The notes under the pieces are model-generated. The model saw only the letters and a program-made list of their open reading frames with translations. It was not told where the DNA came from and searched no databases. Positions 1 through 5,847 of a stretch of DNA of 10,906 nt are shown here, in pieces. How positions within the stretch are numbered: position 1 is the first letter of the stretch; every line of letters starts with the position of its first letter. The stretch is taken from the NCBI GenBank assembly GCA_009778865.1, contig WRFJ01000020.1:1-10906 (forward strand), given 5' to 3'. This DNA comes from Chloroflexota bacterium (GTDB taxonomy: Bacteria > Chloroflexota > Dehalococcoidia > Dehalococcoidales > WRFJ01). A program made the position numbers and the translations under genes.

Positions 1-360
1 ATAGACGGCGGTGGCTCTTTAACTATACTGGCTACTTGTCTTATAGATACCGGCAGTCGCATGGACGATCTTATTTACGAAGAATTTAAAGGTACCGGCA
101 ATATGGAACTAGTGTTGGATAGACGTCTTGCTGAACGCCGGCTATTTCCCGCTATTGATATTAAGCGTAGTGGCACTAGACGCGAAGAACTGTTACTTAC
201 CGCTGAAGAATATAAACAGATTATGCTGCTAAGACGCATGGTCAATATGATTGCCGATGCTTCGCCTTCTCCTACCGAGGTAGCTGAGCGTGTTATTAAC
301 AACATGAAAAAGACCAAAAATAACGCTGAGTTTTTAGTAAACTTAGCTAAAGATTCTTAG
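1..360 (+). CDS. rho: Transcription termination factor Rho, C-terminal part (5' end outside window)
   Basis: The reading frame is open from base 1 and ends with TAG at 358-360, giving the last 119 residues of Rho. Rho is a hexameric RNA-dependent ATPase and helicase that releases RNA polymerase from untranslated transcripts in the cytoplasm. The fragment holds the highly conserved end of the motor domain: GGGSLTILAT, then DTGSRMDDLIYEEFKGTGNMEL (R-loop region), then DRRLAERRLFPAIDIKRSGTRREELLL, which includes the arginine-finger region at the subunit interface. The remaining 50 or so residues are the usual helical C-terminus. No frameshift is seen. Identity is secure because this stretch is near-invariant in Rho and differs from the related ATP synthase subunits. 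The N-terminal RNA-binding domain and the promoter cannot be judged. Confidence 0.97.
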   Translation: MDGGGSLTILATCLIDTGSRMDDLIYEEFKGTGNMELVLDRRLAERRLFPAIDIKRSGTRREELLLTAEEYKQIMLLRRMVNMIADASPSPTEVAERVINNMKKTKNNAEFLVNLAKDS

Positions 361-364
361 TTAG

Positions 365-409
365 GATGTACAATTATTAGATGTACAATTATTATAGGTA
401 CATAATAAT
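365..409. repeat. 15-bp tandem repeat, two perfect copies plus a decayed third
   Basis: GATGTACAATTATTA occurs at 365-379 and again, identical, at 380-394, only five bases after the rho stop codon. Bases 395-409 look like a decayed third unit that keeps the central GTACA. The last part also forms a 7-bp inverted repeat, TTATTAT (389-395) with ATAATAA (402-408) around a 6-base loop. The function is unknown. It could be slippage in an AT-rich spacer or a protein-binding site with the palindromic TGTACA core. Confidence 0.7.
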
Positions 410-438
410 GAAAGAACTTTATGAAAGCGGTGAACAAA

Positions 439-529
439 ATAATTTTGCATAAATATTTAAGAAGAGAAATCTATTTTTGGCTATGAAAAATCCTTTTTGT
501 GCTTTTTTTATGCAAAATTATAGTTTTTT
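439..529 (+). terminator. Possible rho terminator: 15-bp AT-rich inverted repeat with T-tract
   Basis: ATAATTTTGCATAAA (439-453) is the exact reverse complement of TTTATGCAAAATTAT (507-521). The 53-base interior has its own small inverted repeat, ATTTTT (473-478) with AAAAAT (486-491). A run of six T follows at 524-529. Position after rho and the T-tract fit an intrinsic terminator, but the stem has only two G-C pairs and the loop is long, so it is not typical. It may instead be a DNA-level binding site or an mRNA 3'-end structure. Confidence 0.4.
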
Positions 530-556
530 GATATTTTTGTAACAAAATTTTATAAA
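528..556 (+). promoter_or_regulatory. Upstream promoter of the surface-protein gene (P1)
   Basis: TTGATA (528-533) and TATAAA (551-556) are separated by exactly 17 bases, a good fit to a sigma70-type promoter. It lies immediately upstream of a second, better promoter, so the two would act in tandem on the gene starting at 810. The surrounding DNA is very AT-rich, so chance matches are a concern. Confidence 0.45.
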
Positions 557-562
557 AACATA

Positions 563-591
563 TTGCAATTGCCTATTTGGCATGCTATGAT
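563..591 (+). promoter_or_regulatory. Main promoter of the surface-protein gene (P2, extended -10)
   Basis: TTGCAA (563-568), a 17-base spacer and TATGAT (586-591) match the sigma70-type consensus. TG at 583-584 adds an extended -10 element (TGCTATGAT). Transcription would start near 598, leaving a leader of about 210 nt before the ATG at 810. The combination is the best promoter in this intergenic region and suits a highly expressed envelope protein. Confidence 0.65.
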
Positions 592-597
592 GTATCT

Positions 598-809
598 AAT
601 ATACCAAAGAAAGGGGTGGTGTGTTTGTGTATACCCGCAAGGGAGGGAAGCTTTTAATTGCTTCAAATATCATTATGAATGCCGTTTATCCAAACGGCCG
701 TATTGAAGAGAGAAAACTCTATAAAATTCTTACATCGGTATAATTTAAGAATTGGTTCTTACAGAAAACAATTCTACAAAAATAATATAAAAGGAAATAA
801 AATTCGCAG
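598..809 (+). promoter_or_regulatory. Long structured 5' leader of the surface-protein mRNA
   Basis: Between the predicted start near 598 and the ATG at 810 there are several short hairpins. They are GAAGC 647-651 with GCTTC 660-664; GCCGTTT 681-687 with AAACGGC 692-698 (7 bp, 4-base loop); AGAG 709-712 with CTCT 717-720; and two mutually exclusive ones, AAGAA 747-751 with TTCTT 756-760, or AGAATTG 748-754 with CAATTCT 769-775. I do not recognise any known riboswitch class in it. Long leaders are common on S-layer mRNAs, where they stabilise the message. That role here is inference. Confidence 0.45.
621..743 (+). CDS. Possible 40-residue leader ORF
   Basis: An ORF of 40 codons starts with GTG at 621, or with GTG at 627 (38 codons), and ends with TAA at 741-743. 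AAGGGG at 611-616 could serve as ribosome binding site; its spacing suits 627 at least as well as 621. The product would begin (M)FVYTRKGGKLLIASN and continue with a basic stretch to ITSV-like KILTSV at the end; it has no clear membrane segment and no family I recognise. The ORF lies wholly inside the transcribed leader of the surface-protein gene, 66 bases before its ATG, and its middle holds the GCCGTTT/AAACGGC hairpin. It could be a regulatory leader peptide, a small protein, or a chance ORF. Coding status is unproven. Confidence 0.3.
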   Translation: MFVYTRKGGKLLIASNIIMNAVYPNGRIEERKLYKILTSV

Positions 810-3800
810 ATGAAAAGCAAAATTTCTAAAATTTTTGGCGTAGTATTGTCTGCGGCAATGTTACTCACCATGGCTGTAGTGCCTGCGGCTTCTGCCGGTA
901 CTCACAGATGGACCGAGTTCCCTCTTCCCAGCAAAGAGAATTTTCAACTTGCTGATTTCGTGATTGATTATTTTATCACTGAGGGTGCCGCTTGTGACGA
1001 TGGCGCCATTTTTGCTGTGGCCACCAAGACTTGGGATAATGGTGCTCCTGTTGGTAACCCAGCAAATAATTTTACCCCCGGCAAAATCTTCAAATCCGTT
1101 GATGGCGGCAAAAACTGGACTCTTTACATTGATGCTGCTGACATCCTCAGCTGGGGCAGCGGTACTAACGGTGCTACCAAAGCTATTGCTTCCGTAGCTC
1201 TTTCCAGTCTTGATGCCAATACCATCTATATCACCGATGGCGGCAATATCTTTAAGAGCTCAGATAATGGTGTTAACTGGGTTAAATTCCAGACTAAAAC
1301 CACTTATGATGCGCAGTTATATGACATTGAGCAAATCGTAGTCGGCTATAGGAACAATAATCCCTATATGATTATTGCTGCTTCGGCTGTTCCTAAGGCG
1401 GTCGACAATGTGGTGCCTAGCCTTGATGTTTTCGTTATGAACGAAAATAGTACTAACGGCTGGGTGTGTCAGAATATTAATACTCAAAGACCTGTTGACC
1501 AGAATCTTCTTGCTGAGCCTCTTCCTACTACTACTAACCAATTCATATCTTTTGCTCCTGTTGCAAAAATATACAAGATTGCTGTTGACAGCAACTTTGC
1601 CACTTCAGGTGCTGTTTCTGTGTTCTATCAATCCTCTAACTACAATATCATTGTTTCTGGAGTGTCTTTTGGTCCTTACTTCGGTGTAGCTGTTACTTCT
1701 GCTAATGTAGTTGATAACTGGCAATGGAATACCACCTATAAGGACGAAGTTATATTTGCGTTTGACGGTGATAGCAATGCAAGTAATATAGTTGCCAACT
1801 TCTGGCTACCTAAAGACTGGGAAGTTTCCGATGGGATGACTTTCTATGCTTCTTGGTTTGATCAGACCGGTACTATTACAACTTCTTGTGCTTGGATTAA
1901 TGCTCTTATTTCTTTGCCTGTTACCCCTACCAACACATATGTTGCTGGTCTATACAAAGTTGTCACCAATGGTAATACTTGGAATATCGGTACTACTAAC
2001 CATAGTTCCAACTTTGCTACCATCAGCAACTTAGCTGTTCTGGATACTACTGGCACCTCTATTAATGCTGCTAAAGTAGTAGCTCTTGATGGTATTACTG
2101 TTAACGGCAATGTCCATTTAGCTGTAGCCCTTGATGATAATACAGCTGCTTCTTCTGCTACTTCTAACAATACTACTACTACTTACTATGCCAATGTCGA
2201 CAAAGCCAACTACACTTGGTTGAAATCTGAAAAGGCTCCCGCTCCTGCTCCCGGCAAAGTTAATGATATTGCTTTTGACTACGGCTTCAACGGTGCTGGC
2301 AATCGACAGTTTATCATTGCTACTACTAATCATCCTTCAAATTTGCCTGTAGCGAATAGTGGTGCCGGTGTTTATTTGACTGAAAATTCAGGCGAGACTT
2401 TTGTCGGCATCGCTTTCTTACAGATTGATCTCAGCAACCCAACTATCAATGATATGGCTACCGACGGGTCTACTGCTTTCTTTATCATTTCCGCTGGTGG
2501 CAAGAGCTATCTGTGGAAACAAAATGGTGGTTGGGCTTTAATTAACTGGAGTGATTCTAAGCTTCCTGTTTTCGACAAACTATTCGTGTCTTGGACTAGT
2601 GGCGATGTATTCGTTTGGAATTCTGTCTGGCCTGGTGTCCCTGCTGATCCAGGTATGGAGATATACAGATCTACTAATTGCGGCGCTACTTTCACTGCTT
2701 TTAGCAGCAATGTTCCCGGTGAAAAACTTTTTGACTTCGTTTCTATAGATGACGCTAACTACTATGCTATATCTGATTCCGGCGTCTATCATGCTACTGC
2801 TATTGCTCACGCTCCCGGTCCTTGGAACGGTGTAGCTTACTCTACCCAGGCTAGTGCTACCAACAACGCCAACAACGCTCTTGGTACATATACCAGCGGT
2901 AAAGTTTCTTTCTTGGGTGATACTATAGTGATTGCTGTTAAGCCTAACGGCGCTGCTACCTTAGTGATAGCTTCGGTTGATGGTGGCACCACCTTCAAAC
3001 AAATTACATCTTTTGCTTCTATTGAGGTAAATGGCGTGCAGGTTGTTTCTGCTAATAGCTTCTTCTTGGCTTATACCAACTCTGGTGTTGGCGGGCTTGA
3101 CAAACTTACTTTTACCGTTCCTACTTCGGGTTCTAATACCGACAGGTATTATACAATAACTAGTGCTAATAATATCGTCGCTAGCTATAGTGCTGATGCC
3201 GCTGGTTTGGGTACTAATCCTGCCAATGCTCCTAGTCATACCGGATATGATAGCATGGTAGTTAGCAATGGTTTTGCTTATGCTATTGATACTGCTACTG
3301 GTCTTGCACATCGCTGGAACGGTACTGTTGATGGCGGTTCCAACAGAGTTGAGACTATATCAGGTGCTTATACCTTAAATGGTACACAATCAGATGGTCC
3401 CATAAAACTCCAGAATCTTAACTTAACTGTTGATAGCAACAATAACAACGTGTTGTGGGCTATTTCTCAACCCGCAGTTACTTCTGGTTCTGGCAATACT
3501 GCTGCTATGGCTGGTAGGATCTTTGTCTACACTGACACCTTGATCAATGAAACTACTGGTGTTACTGTTTCCAATATCACCACCAACAGCGCTACTATTA
3601 CTTGGGATAAGATTACCAACGCTACTCAGTATAGAGTAGTTTTGAGCACTGGCGAACCTATTACTGATCTTCACACCGCTGAGAATACTATCACTAATGA
3701 CAGCCATGTTTTAGTATTACAATATGCTCAAAAAGCTGATGGTTCTTTCAATGGCACCAATAGATTGACAGCTGAAACTGCCAATTTCAATAGCAATGCT

Positions 3801-4421
3801 ACTATTGGTACTGATTGGAATTACGGCCTTAGATCGGATACTACTTATTACGTAACAGTATTTGCTTTGAACCCGCTCTCTAACTTAGCTAACGTAGCTG
3901 CTATTACCAAATTCACCACTAACCCCGGTCCTGTTGACTGGATGCGCTCTACTTATACCAATAACCAAGCCTCCACTAATCCTGTTCTCAACTGGGGTAA
4001 AGGTATACTTGGTAATCTGCAATTTATTTGGGATGGCTCTACCGGTGATGGTTATGCAAACGCTACCTATTGGGTACAGGTTGCTACCGACATTAACTTC
4101 AACAACATAGTAGTCCAAAAGGATGACTTAACTCTCAACTACTACGAAGTTACCACCAAACTTAATTATGACACCTCTTATTTCTGGAGAGTCTGCTACA
4201 AGACTACCGGTGATTGGGGTGCCTGGAAGACTTCCTTCTTTGAAACCAGAAGCGATACTGTTCCTGTCAATAACAATAATGTTAGTGCCCCCAGTGTCTC
4301 TGTTAACAATCAACTTCCCTCCACTGACACTCCTGCTTACATTTGGGTGATTATCGCTATTGGCGCTATTCTTACCATAGCTGTTATCGTTCTCATTGTT
4401 CGCACTCGCAAAACTGACTAG
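810..4421 (+). CDS. Large secreted, membrane-anchored BNR/Asp-box beta-propeller and Fn3 protein; candidate S-layer protein
   Basis: This 1203-residue protein has a Sec signal peptide at residues 1-29 (basic start, hydrophobic core, A-S-A cleavage site) and a single C-terminal membrane helix at about 1176-1197 followed by RTRKTD, so most of it should lie outside the cell. Asp-box or related motifs occur at about 96 (SVDGGKNW), 149 (SSDNGVNW), 524 (TENSGETF), 620 (STNCGATF) and 722 (SVDGGTTF), which indicates beta-propeller folds. Residues about 914-1040 look like a fibronectin type III domain (NSATITW ... TTYYVTVFAL), and about 1041-1150 form a second Fn3-like unit with YFWRVCYKT. The chain is rich in Asn, Thr, Ser and Ala. 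The ATG is preceded by AAAGGAA at 790-796, a rather long spacing. Tandem promoters, a long leader and a strong 3' stem-loop suggest high expression. Proteins of this type are the putative S-layer proteins of Dehalococcoides; an extracellular sialidase or other binding protein is possible but I see no enzyme signature. Confidence 0.75.
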   Translation: MKSKISKIFGVVLSAAMLLTMAVVPAASAGTHRWTEFPLPSKENFQLADFVIDYFITEGAACDDGAIFAVATKTWDNGAPVGNPANNFTPGKIFKSVDGGKNWTLYIDAADILSWGSGTNGATKAIASVALSSLDANTIYITDGGNIFKSSDNGVNWVKFQTKTTYDAQLYDIEQIVVGYRNNNPYMIIAASAVPKAVDNVVPSLDVFVMNENSTNGWVCQNINTQRPVDQNLLAEPLPTTTNQFISFAPVAKIYKIAVDSNFATSGAVSVFYQSSNYNIIVSGVSFGPYFGVAVTSANVVDNWQWNTTYKDEVIFAFDGDSNASNIVANFWLPKDWEVSDGMTFYASWFDQTGTITTSCAWINALISLPVTPTNTYVAGLYKVVTNGNTWNIGTTNHSSNFATISNLAVLDTTGTSINAAKVVALDGITVNGNVHLAVALDDNTAASSATSNNTTTTYYANVDKANYTWLKSEKAPAPAPGKVNDIAFDYGFNGAGNRQFIIATTNHPSNLPVANSGAGVYLTENSGETFVGIAFLQIDLSNPTINDMATDGSTAFFIISAGGKSYLWKQNGGWALINWSDSKLPVFDKLFVSWTSGDVFVWNSVWPGVPADPGMEIYRSTNCGATFTAFSSNVPGEKLFDFVSIDDANYYAISDSGVYHATAIAHAPGPWNGVAYSTQASATNNANNALGTYTSGKVSFLGDTIVIAVKPNGAATLVIASVDGGTTFKQITSFASIEVNGVQVVSANSFFLAYTNSGVGGLDKLTFTVPTSGSNTDRYYTITSANNIVASYSADAAGLGTNPANAPSHTGYDSMVVSNGFAYAIDTATGLAHRWNGTVDGGSNRVETISGAYTLNGTQSDGPIKLQNLNLTVDSNNNNVLWAISQPAVTSGSGNTAAMAGRIFVYTDTLINETTGVTVSNITTNSATITWDKITNATQYRVVLSTGEPITDLHTAENTITNDSHVLVLQYAQKADGSFNGTNRLTAETANFNSNATIGTDWNYGLRSDTTYYVTVFALNPLSNLANVAAITKFTTNPGPVDWMRSTYTNNQASTNPVLNWGKGILGNLQFIWDGSTGDGYANATYWVQVATDINFNNIVVQKDDLTLNYYEVTTKLNYDTSYFWRVCYKTTGDWGAWKTSFFETRSDTVPVNNNNVSAPSVSVNNQLPSTDTPAYIWVIIAIGAILTIAVIVLIVRTRKTD

Positions 4422-4449
4422 TTTCTCTTTGCGACAAGATAATAAGTAA

Positions 4450-4506
4450 ATAACAACCCAGTGACCCCCTTGGAAACAAGGGGGTCACTTGTTATCTATT
4501 GTTTTT
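4450..4506 (+). terminator. Strong stem-loop terminator after the surface-protein gene
   Basis: GTGACCCCCTTG (4461-4472) pairs perfectly with CAAGGGGGTCAC (4477-4488) across a GAAA tetraloop of the GNRA type. An outer 7-bp stem, ATAACAA (4450-4456) with TTGTTAT (4489-4495), is separated from the core by a 4-base bulge on the 5' side. TTTTT follows at 4502-4506, which lies six bases beyond the outer stem. It starts about 30 bases after the stop codon. It probably ends the transcript and protects the message from 3' decay. Confidence 0.75.
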
Positions 4507-4527
4507 AGGTTTTTAGTTATACGCTTA

Positions 4528-4536
4528 TGCTATAAT
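4528..4536 (+). promoter_or_regulatory. Extended -10 promoter of the small membrane-protein gene
   Basis: TGCTATAAT at 4528-4536 is a perfect extended -10 element. The -35 region (about 4508-4513, GGTTTT) is poor. Transcription should begin near 4543, only about ten bases before the ATG at 4553. A second TATAAT lies at 4543-4548, but it has no usable -35 and would start transcription inside the gene. Confidence 0.55.
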
Positions 4537-4552
4537 AACTCTTATAATAGTT

Positions 4553-4978
4553 ATGTGGTTTTTAATTGTTTTTTTATTATCAGTATTGGAATTATGGATA
4601 GCTGTGCCGTTAGGTTTTATCTTTAAATTAGAACCTTGGATTATCTTCGTTGTAAGCTCGCTTGGCGGTCTTTTAGGCGTATACCTTTCTACTTTTTTAG
4701 GTAAAAAAGTAACGATGTTGCTTAATAATTTTCTTGGTCAAAATTATTTTACCCAAGAAAATCGTTTGGTAGTAAAAATTTGGCGACATGGAGGCTTATT
4801 AATTTTTGGTCTTTTAGCACCATTAATGGCCGGCCCCTTGATAGGTGGCATTTATTGTATAATTTTGAGCGGCGGACAAAGCCTTAAATCTGTGCTATGG
4901 GTAGCTGCAGGTACTGTACTTACTTGTGCTGCCATGACTTTGCTTATCGCCCTTGGCATATGGGTATTTACTTCTTGA
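4553..4978 (+). CDS. Small multi-drug export family-like membrane protein (COG2426/PF06695 type)
   Basis: The 141-residue product is almost entirely hydrophobic, with membrane segments at about 1-24, 26-50, 80-107 and 111-139. The first helix carries ELWIAVPLG, which resembles the ExRxAIPxG signature near the start of the COG2426 putative small multidrug export proteins. The glycine-rich FVVSSLGGLLGVY and the GGLLIFGLLAPLMAGPLIGG stretches also fit. Substrate and direction of transport are unknown for this family; the multidrug label is only a name. No Shine-Dalgarno sequence precedes the ATG, and the predicted transcript start lies about ten bases upstream, so translation may be near-leaderless. 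No better in-frame start exists, because a TAG stands at 4514-4516 and no ATG, GTG or TTG lies between. It is a single-gene unit between two terminators. Confidence 0.6.
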   Translation: MWFLIVFLLSVLELWIAVPLGFIFKLEPWIIFVVSSLGGLLGVYLSTFLGKKVTMLLNNFLGQNYFTQENRLVVKIWRHGGLLIFGLLAPLMAGPLIGGIYCIILSGGQSLKSVLWVAAGTVLTCAAMTLLIALGIWVFTS

Positions 4979-4994
4979 TGGTTTGACTACTAAC

Positions 4995-5028
4995 AAAAAA
5001 ATTGCTGCTGTTTTGCAGCGATTTTTTT
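4995..5028. terminator. Bidirectional terminator between convergent genes
   Basis: A-rich 4995-5001 plus TTGCTGC pairs with GCAGCGA plus a T-run ending at 5029, around a TGTTTT loop (5009-5014). The 14-bp stem has a GCTGC/GCAGC core and one G-T wobble. It gives a T-tract on the + strand (5022-5029) and, from the A-run at 4995-5001, on the - strand. It sits between the stop codons of the membrane protein (+) and the MBL-fold protein (-), so it can serve both. Confidence 0.85.
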
Positions 5029-5044
5029 TGCGTTTCTATAATTC

Positions 5045-5674
5045 TTAAGCTTCTAATAAACAAATCTGCATAGTAAGAGGGATGCTGTTTTTATTTAATT
5101 TAAACACAGGTTGTGGCAACAAATCTTCAGCGCCGAATTCCTTTAAAAAGTCTTTAACAGGGGTGTATTTAAAATCGTTTTTTTCGGTACCGTAACACAT
5201 AGGCAGCACAATTTGCGGTTGCAGTTTATTTATTAAAGCCACAGCCCCCTTAACGCCCAAAGAACCGCCAATGGGTAGCATGAGTACATTTACTTGTCCT
5301 ATTTCTCCCAGTTGCTCGTCGCTTAGATTATGACCCACATCACCCAAATGACAAATATTTAATTCATCAAGTTCAACGCAGTAAATGGTGTTTTTACCAC
5401 GAGTTTGCCCGTCGGTGATATCACGGGCGCTTAATACACCTATAATAATAGCATCTCCGATCTCGTATTCGCCGGGGCCGTTTAATACTTTGCGCTTGCC
5501 GCCCACGCCGGCTTCATAATTATGAGCGGTGCCATTGTGCGAAATAGCCACAATATCAGCACTGATATTACCCATATCATAGCCCGTAGAGCCGGGGCTA
5601 TACGGATCAAAAACTATTGAAGTGTTTTTGCCTTTTACTTTAAAACAAGAGTGTCCATACCATTTAATTTCCAT
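5045..5674 (-). CDS. Metallo-beta-lactamase-fold protein (COG2220 / UlaG-like type) with degenerate metal site
   Basis: The 209-residue product starts MEIKWYGHSCFKV and contains VFDPYSPG, GPGEYEIG, RGKNTIY, HLGDVGH and VLPMCYGTEK, the landmarks of the lactamase_B_3/COG2220 group of Zn-dependent hydrolase-like proteins. The length is normal for the group. The active site is not: the HxHxDH motif reads H46-N-G48-T-A50-H51, so the second His and the Asp are gone. The usual HD in the next block appears as R84-D85, and the final PMHYGT histidine is C160. H46, H51, H109 and D112 remain. It is therefore probably not a standard two-zinc hydrolase; it may bind one metal, have another role, or be a structural relative. 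The substrate is unknown. It is monocistronic, ends at a shared terminator and is divergent from hrcA. Its ATG is only seven bases after a good -10 box. Confidence 0.8.
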   Translation of the reverse strand: MEIKWYGHSCFKVKGKNTSIVFDPYSPGSTGYDMGNISADIVAISHNGTAHNYEAGVGGKRKVLNGPGEYEIGDAIIIGVLSARDITDGQTRGKNTIYCVELDELNICHLGDVGHNLSDEQLGEIGQVNVLMLPIGGSLGVKGAVALINKLQPQIVLPMCYGTEKNDFKYTPVKDFLKEFGAEDLLPQPVFKLNKNSIPLTMQICLLEA

Positions 5675-5681
5675 AATATAT

Positions 5682-5710
5682 ATTATATCATTTTATAGCT
5701 TTGCTTTCAA
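5682..5710 (-). promoter_or_regulatory. Promoter of the MBL-fold gene, placing the start of transcription at or near the ATG
   Basis: Read on the minus strand, TTGAAA (5710-5705), a 17-base spacer and TATAAT (5687-5682) make a near-consensus sigma70-type promoter. Only seven bases (5681-5675) separate the -10 box from the ATG at 5674. The transcript should therefore start at the A of the start codon or within a base or two. No Shine-Dalgarno sequence is present, which agrees with a leaderless mRNA. Confidence 0.65.
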
Positions 5711-5762
5711 TTTATTTTGTCTTTGGCAGTCTTATTTTTGTATGAGAAAAGAGATCTGCGTC

Positions 5763-5791
5763 TTGACAAGCATAGCAAAAAGGCGTACACT
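5763..5791 (+). promoter_or_regulatory. Promoter of the hrcA-grpE-dnaK-dnaJ operon
   Basis: A perfect TTGACA -35 box (5763-5768) is followed by a 17-base spacer and TACACT (5786-5791) as the -10 box. Transcription should start near 5798, just before the CIRCE operator, the classical arrangement for HrcA repression. A TATAAT at 5793-5798 is also present, but it is 24 bases from the TTGACA and so unlikely to be its partner. Confidence 0.7.
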
Positions 5792-5800
5792 TTATAATAG

Positions 5801-5827
5801 TTAGCAATCAAACAAATAGACTGCTAA
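5801..5827. promoter_or_regulatory. CIRCE operator (HrcA binding site)
   Basis: TTAGCAATC (5801-5809), nine bases, and GACTGCTAA (5819-5827) match the CIRCE consensus TTAGCACTC-N9-GAGTGCTAA in 16 of 18 arm positions. The two departures are A for C in the left arm and C for G in the right arm. The arms pair at eight of nine positions, with one A/C mismatch. It overlaps the predicted transcription start of hrcA and ends 20 bases before its ATG, so HrcA bound here would block initiation and thus autoregulate the operon. Confidence 0.93.
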
Positions 5828-5847
5828 TTAATAAGAAAGTATTAAGA

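Noticed and set aside
408..452. 14-codon ORF (MKELYESGEQNNFA) after rho
   Set aside because: It has no ribosome binding site or promoter, and its end overlaps the left arm of the 15-bp inverted repeat; too short to support.
1317..4313. Minus-strand and out-of-frame ORFs up to 116 codons inside the surface-protein gene
   Set aside because: They follow from the repetitive GCT/ACT/AAT codon use of the large gene; compositions are unlike real proteins.
4450..4506. The strong stem-loop as a mobile-element end or integron-like site
   Set aside because: It has no second copy in the window, no target duplication and no recombinase; its position after a stop codon and before a T-tract fits a terminator.
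5793..5798. TATAAT as the -10 box of the hrcA promoter
   Set aside because: It lies 24 bases from the perfect TTGACA; TACACT at 5786-5791 has the correct 17-base spacing, though weaker in sequence.
5622..5804. 60-codon plus-strand ORF spanning the MBL-fold start and the intergenic region
   Set aside because: It is antisense to the MBL-fold gene start, covers both divergent promoters and touches the CIRCE site, and has no ribosome binding site.
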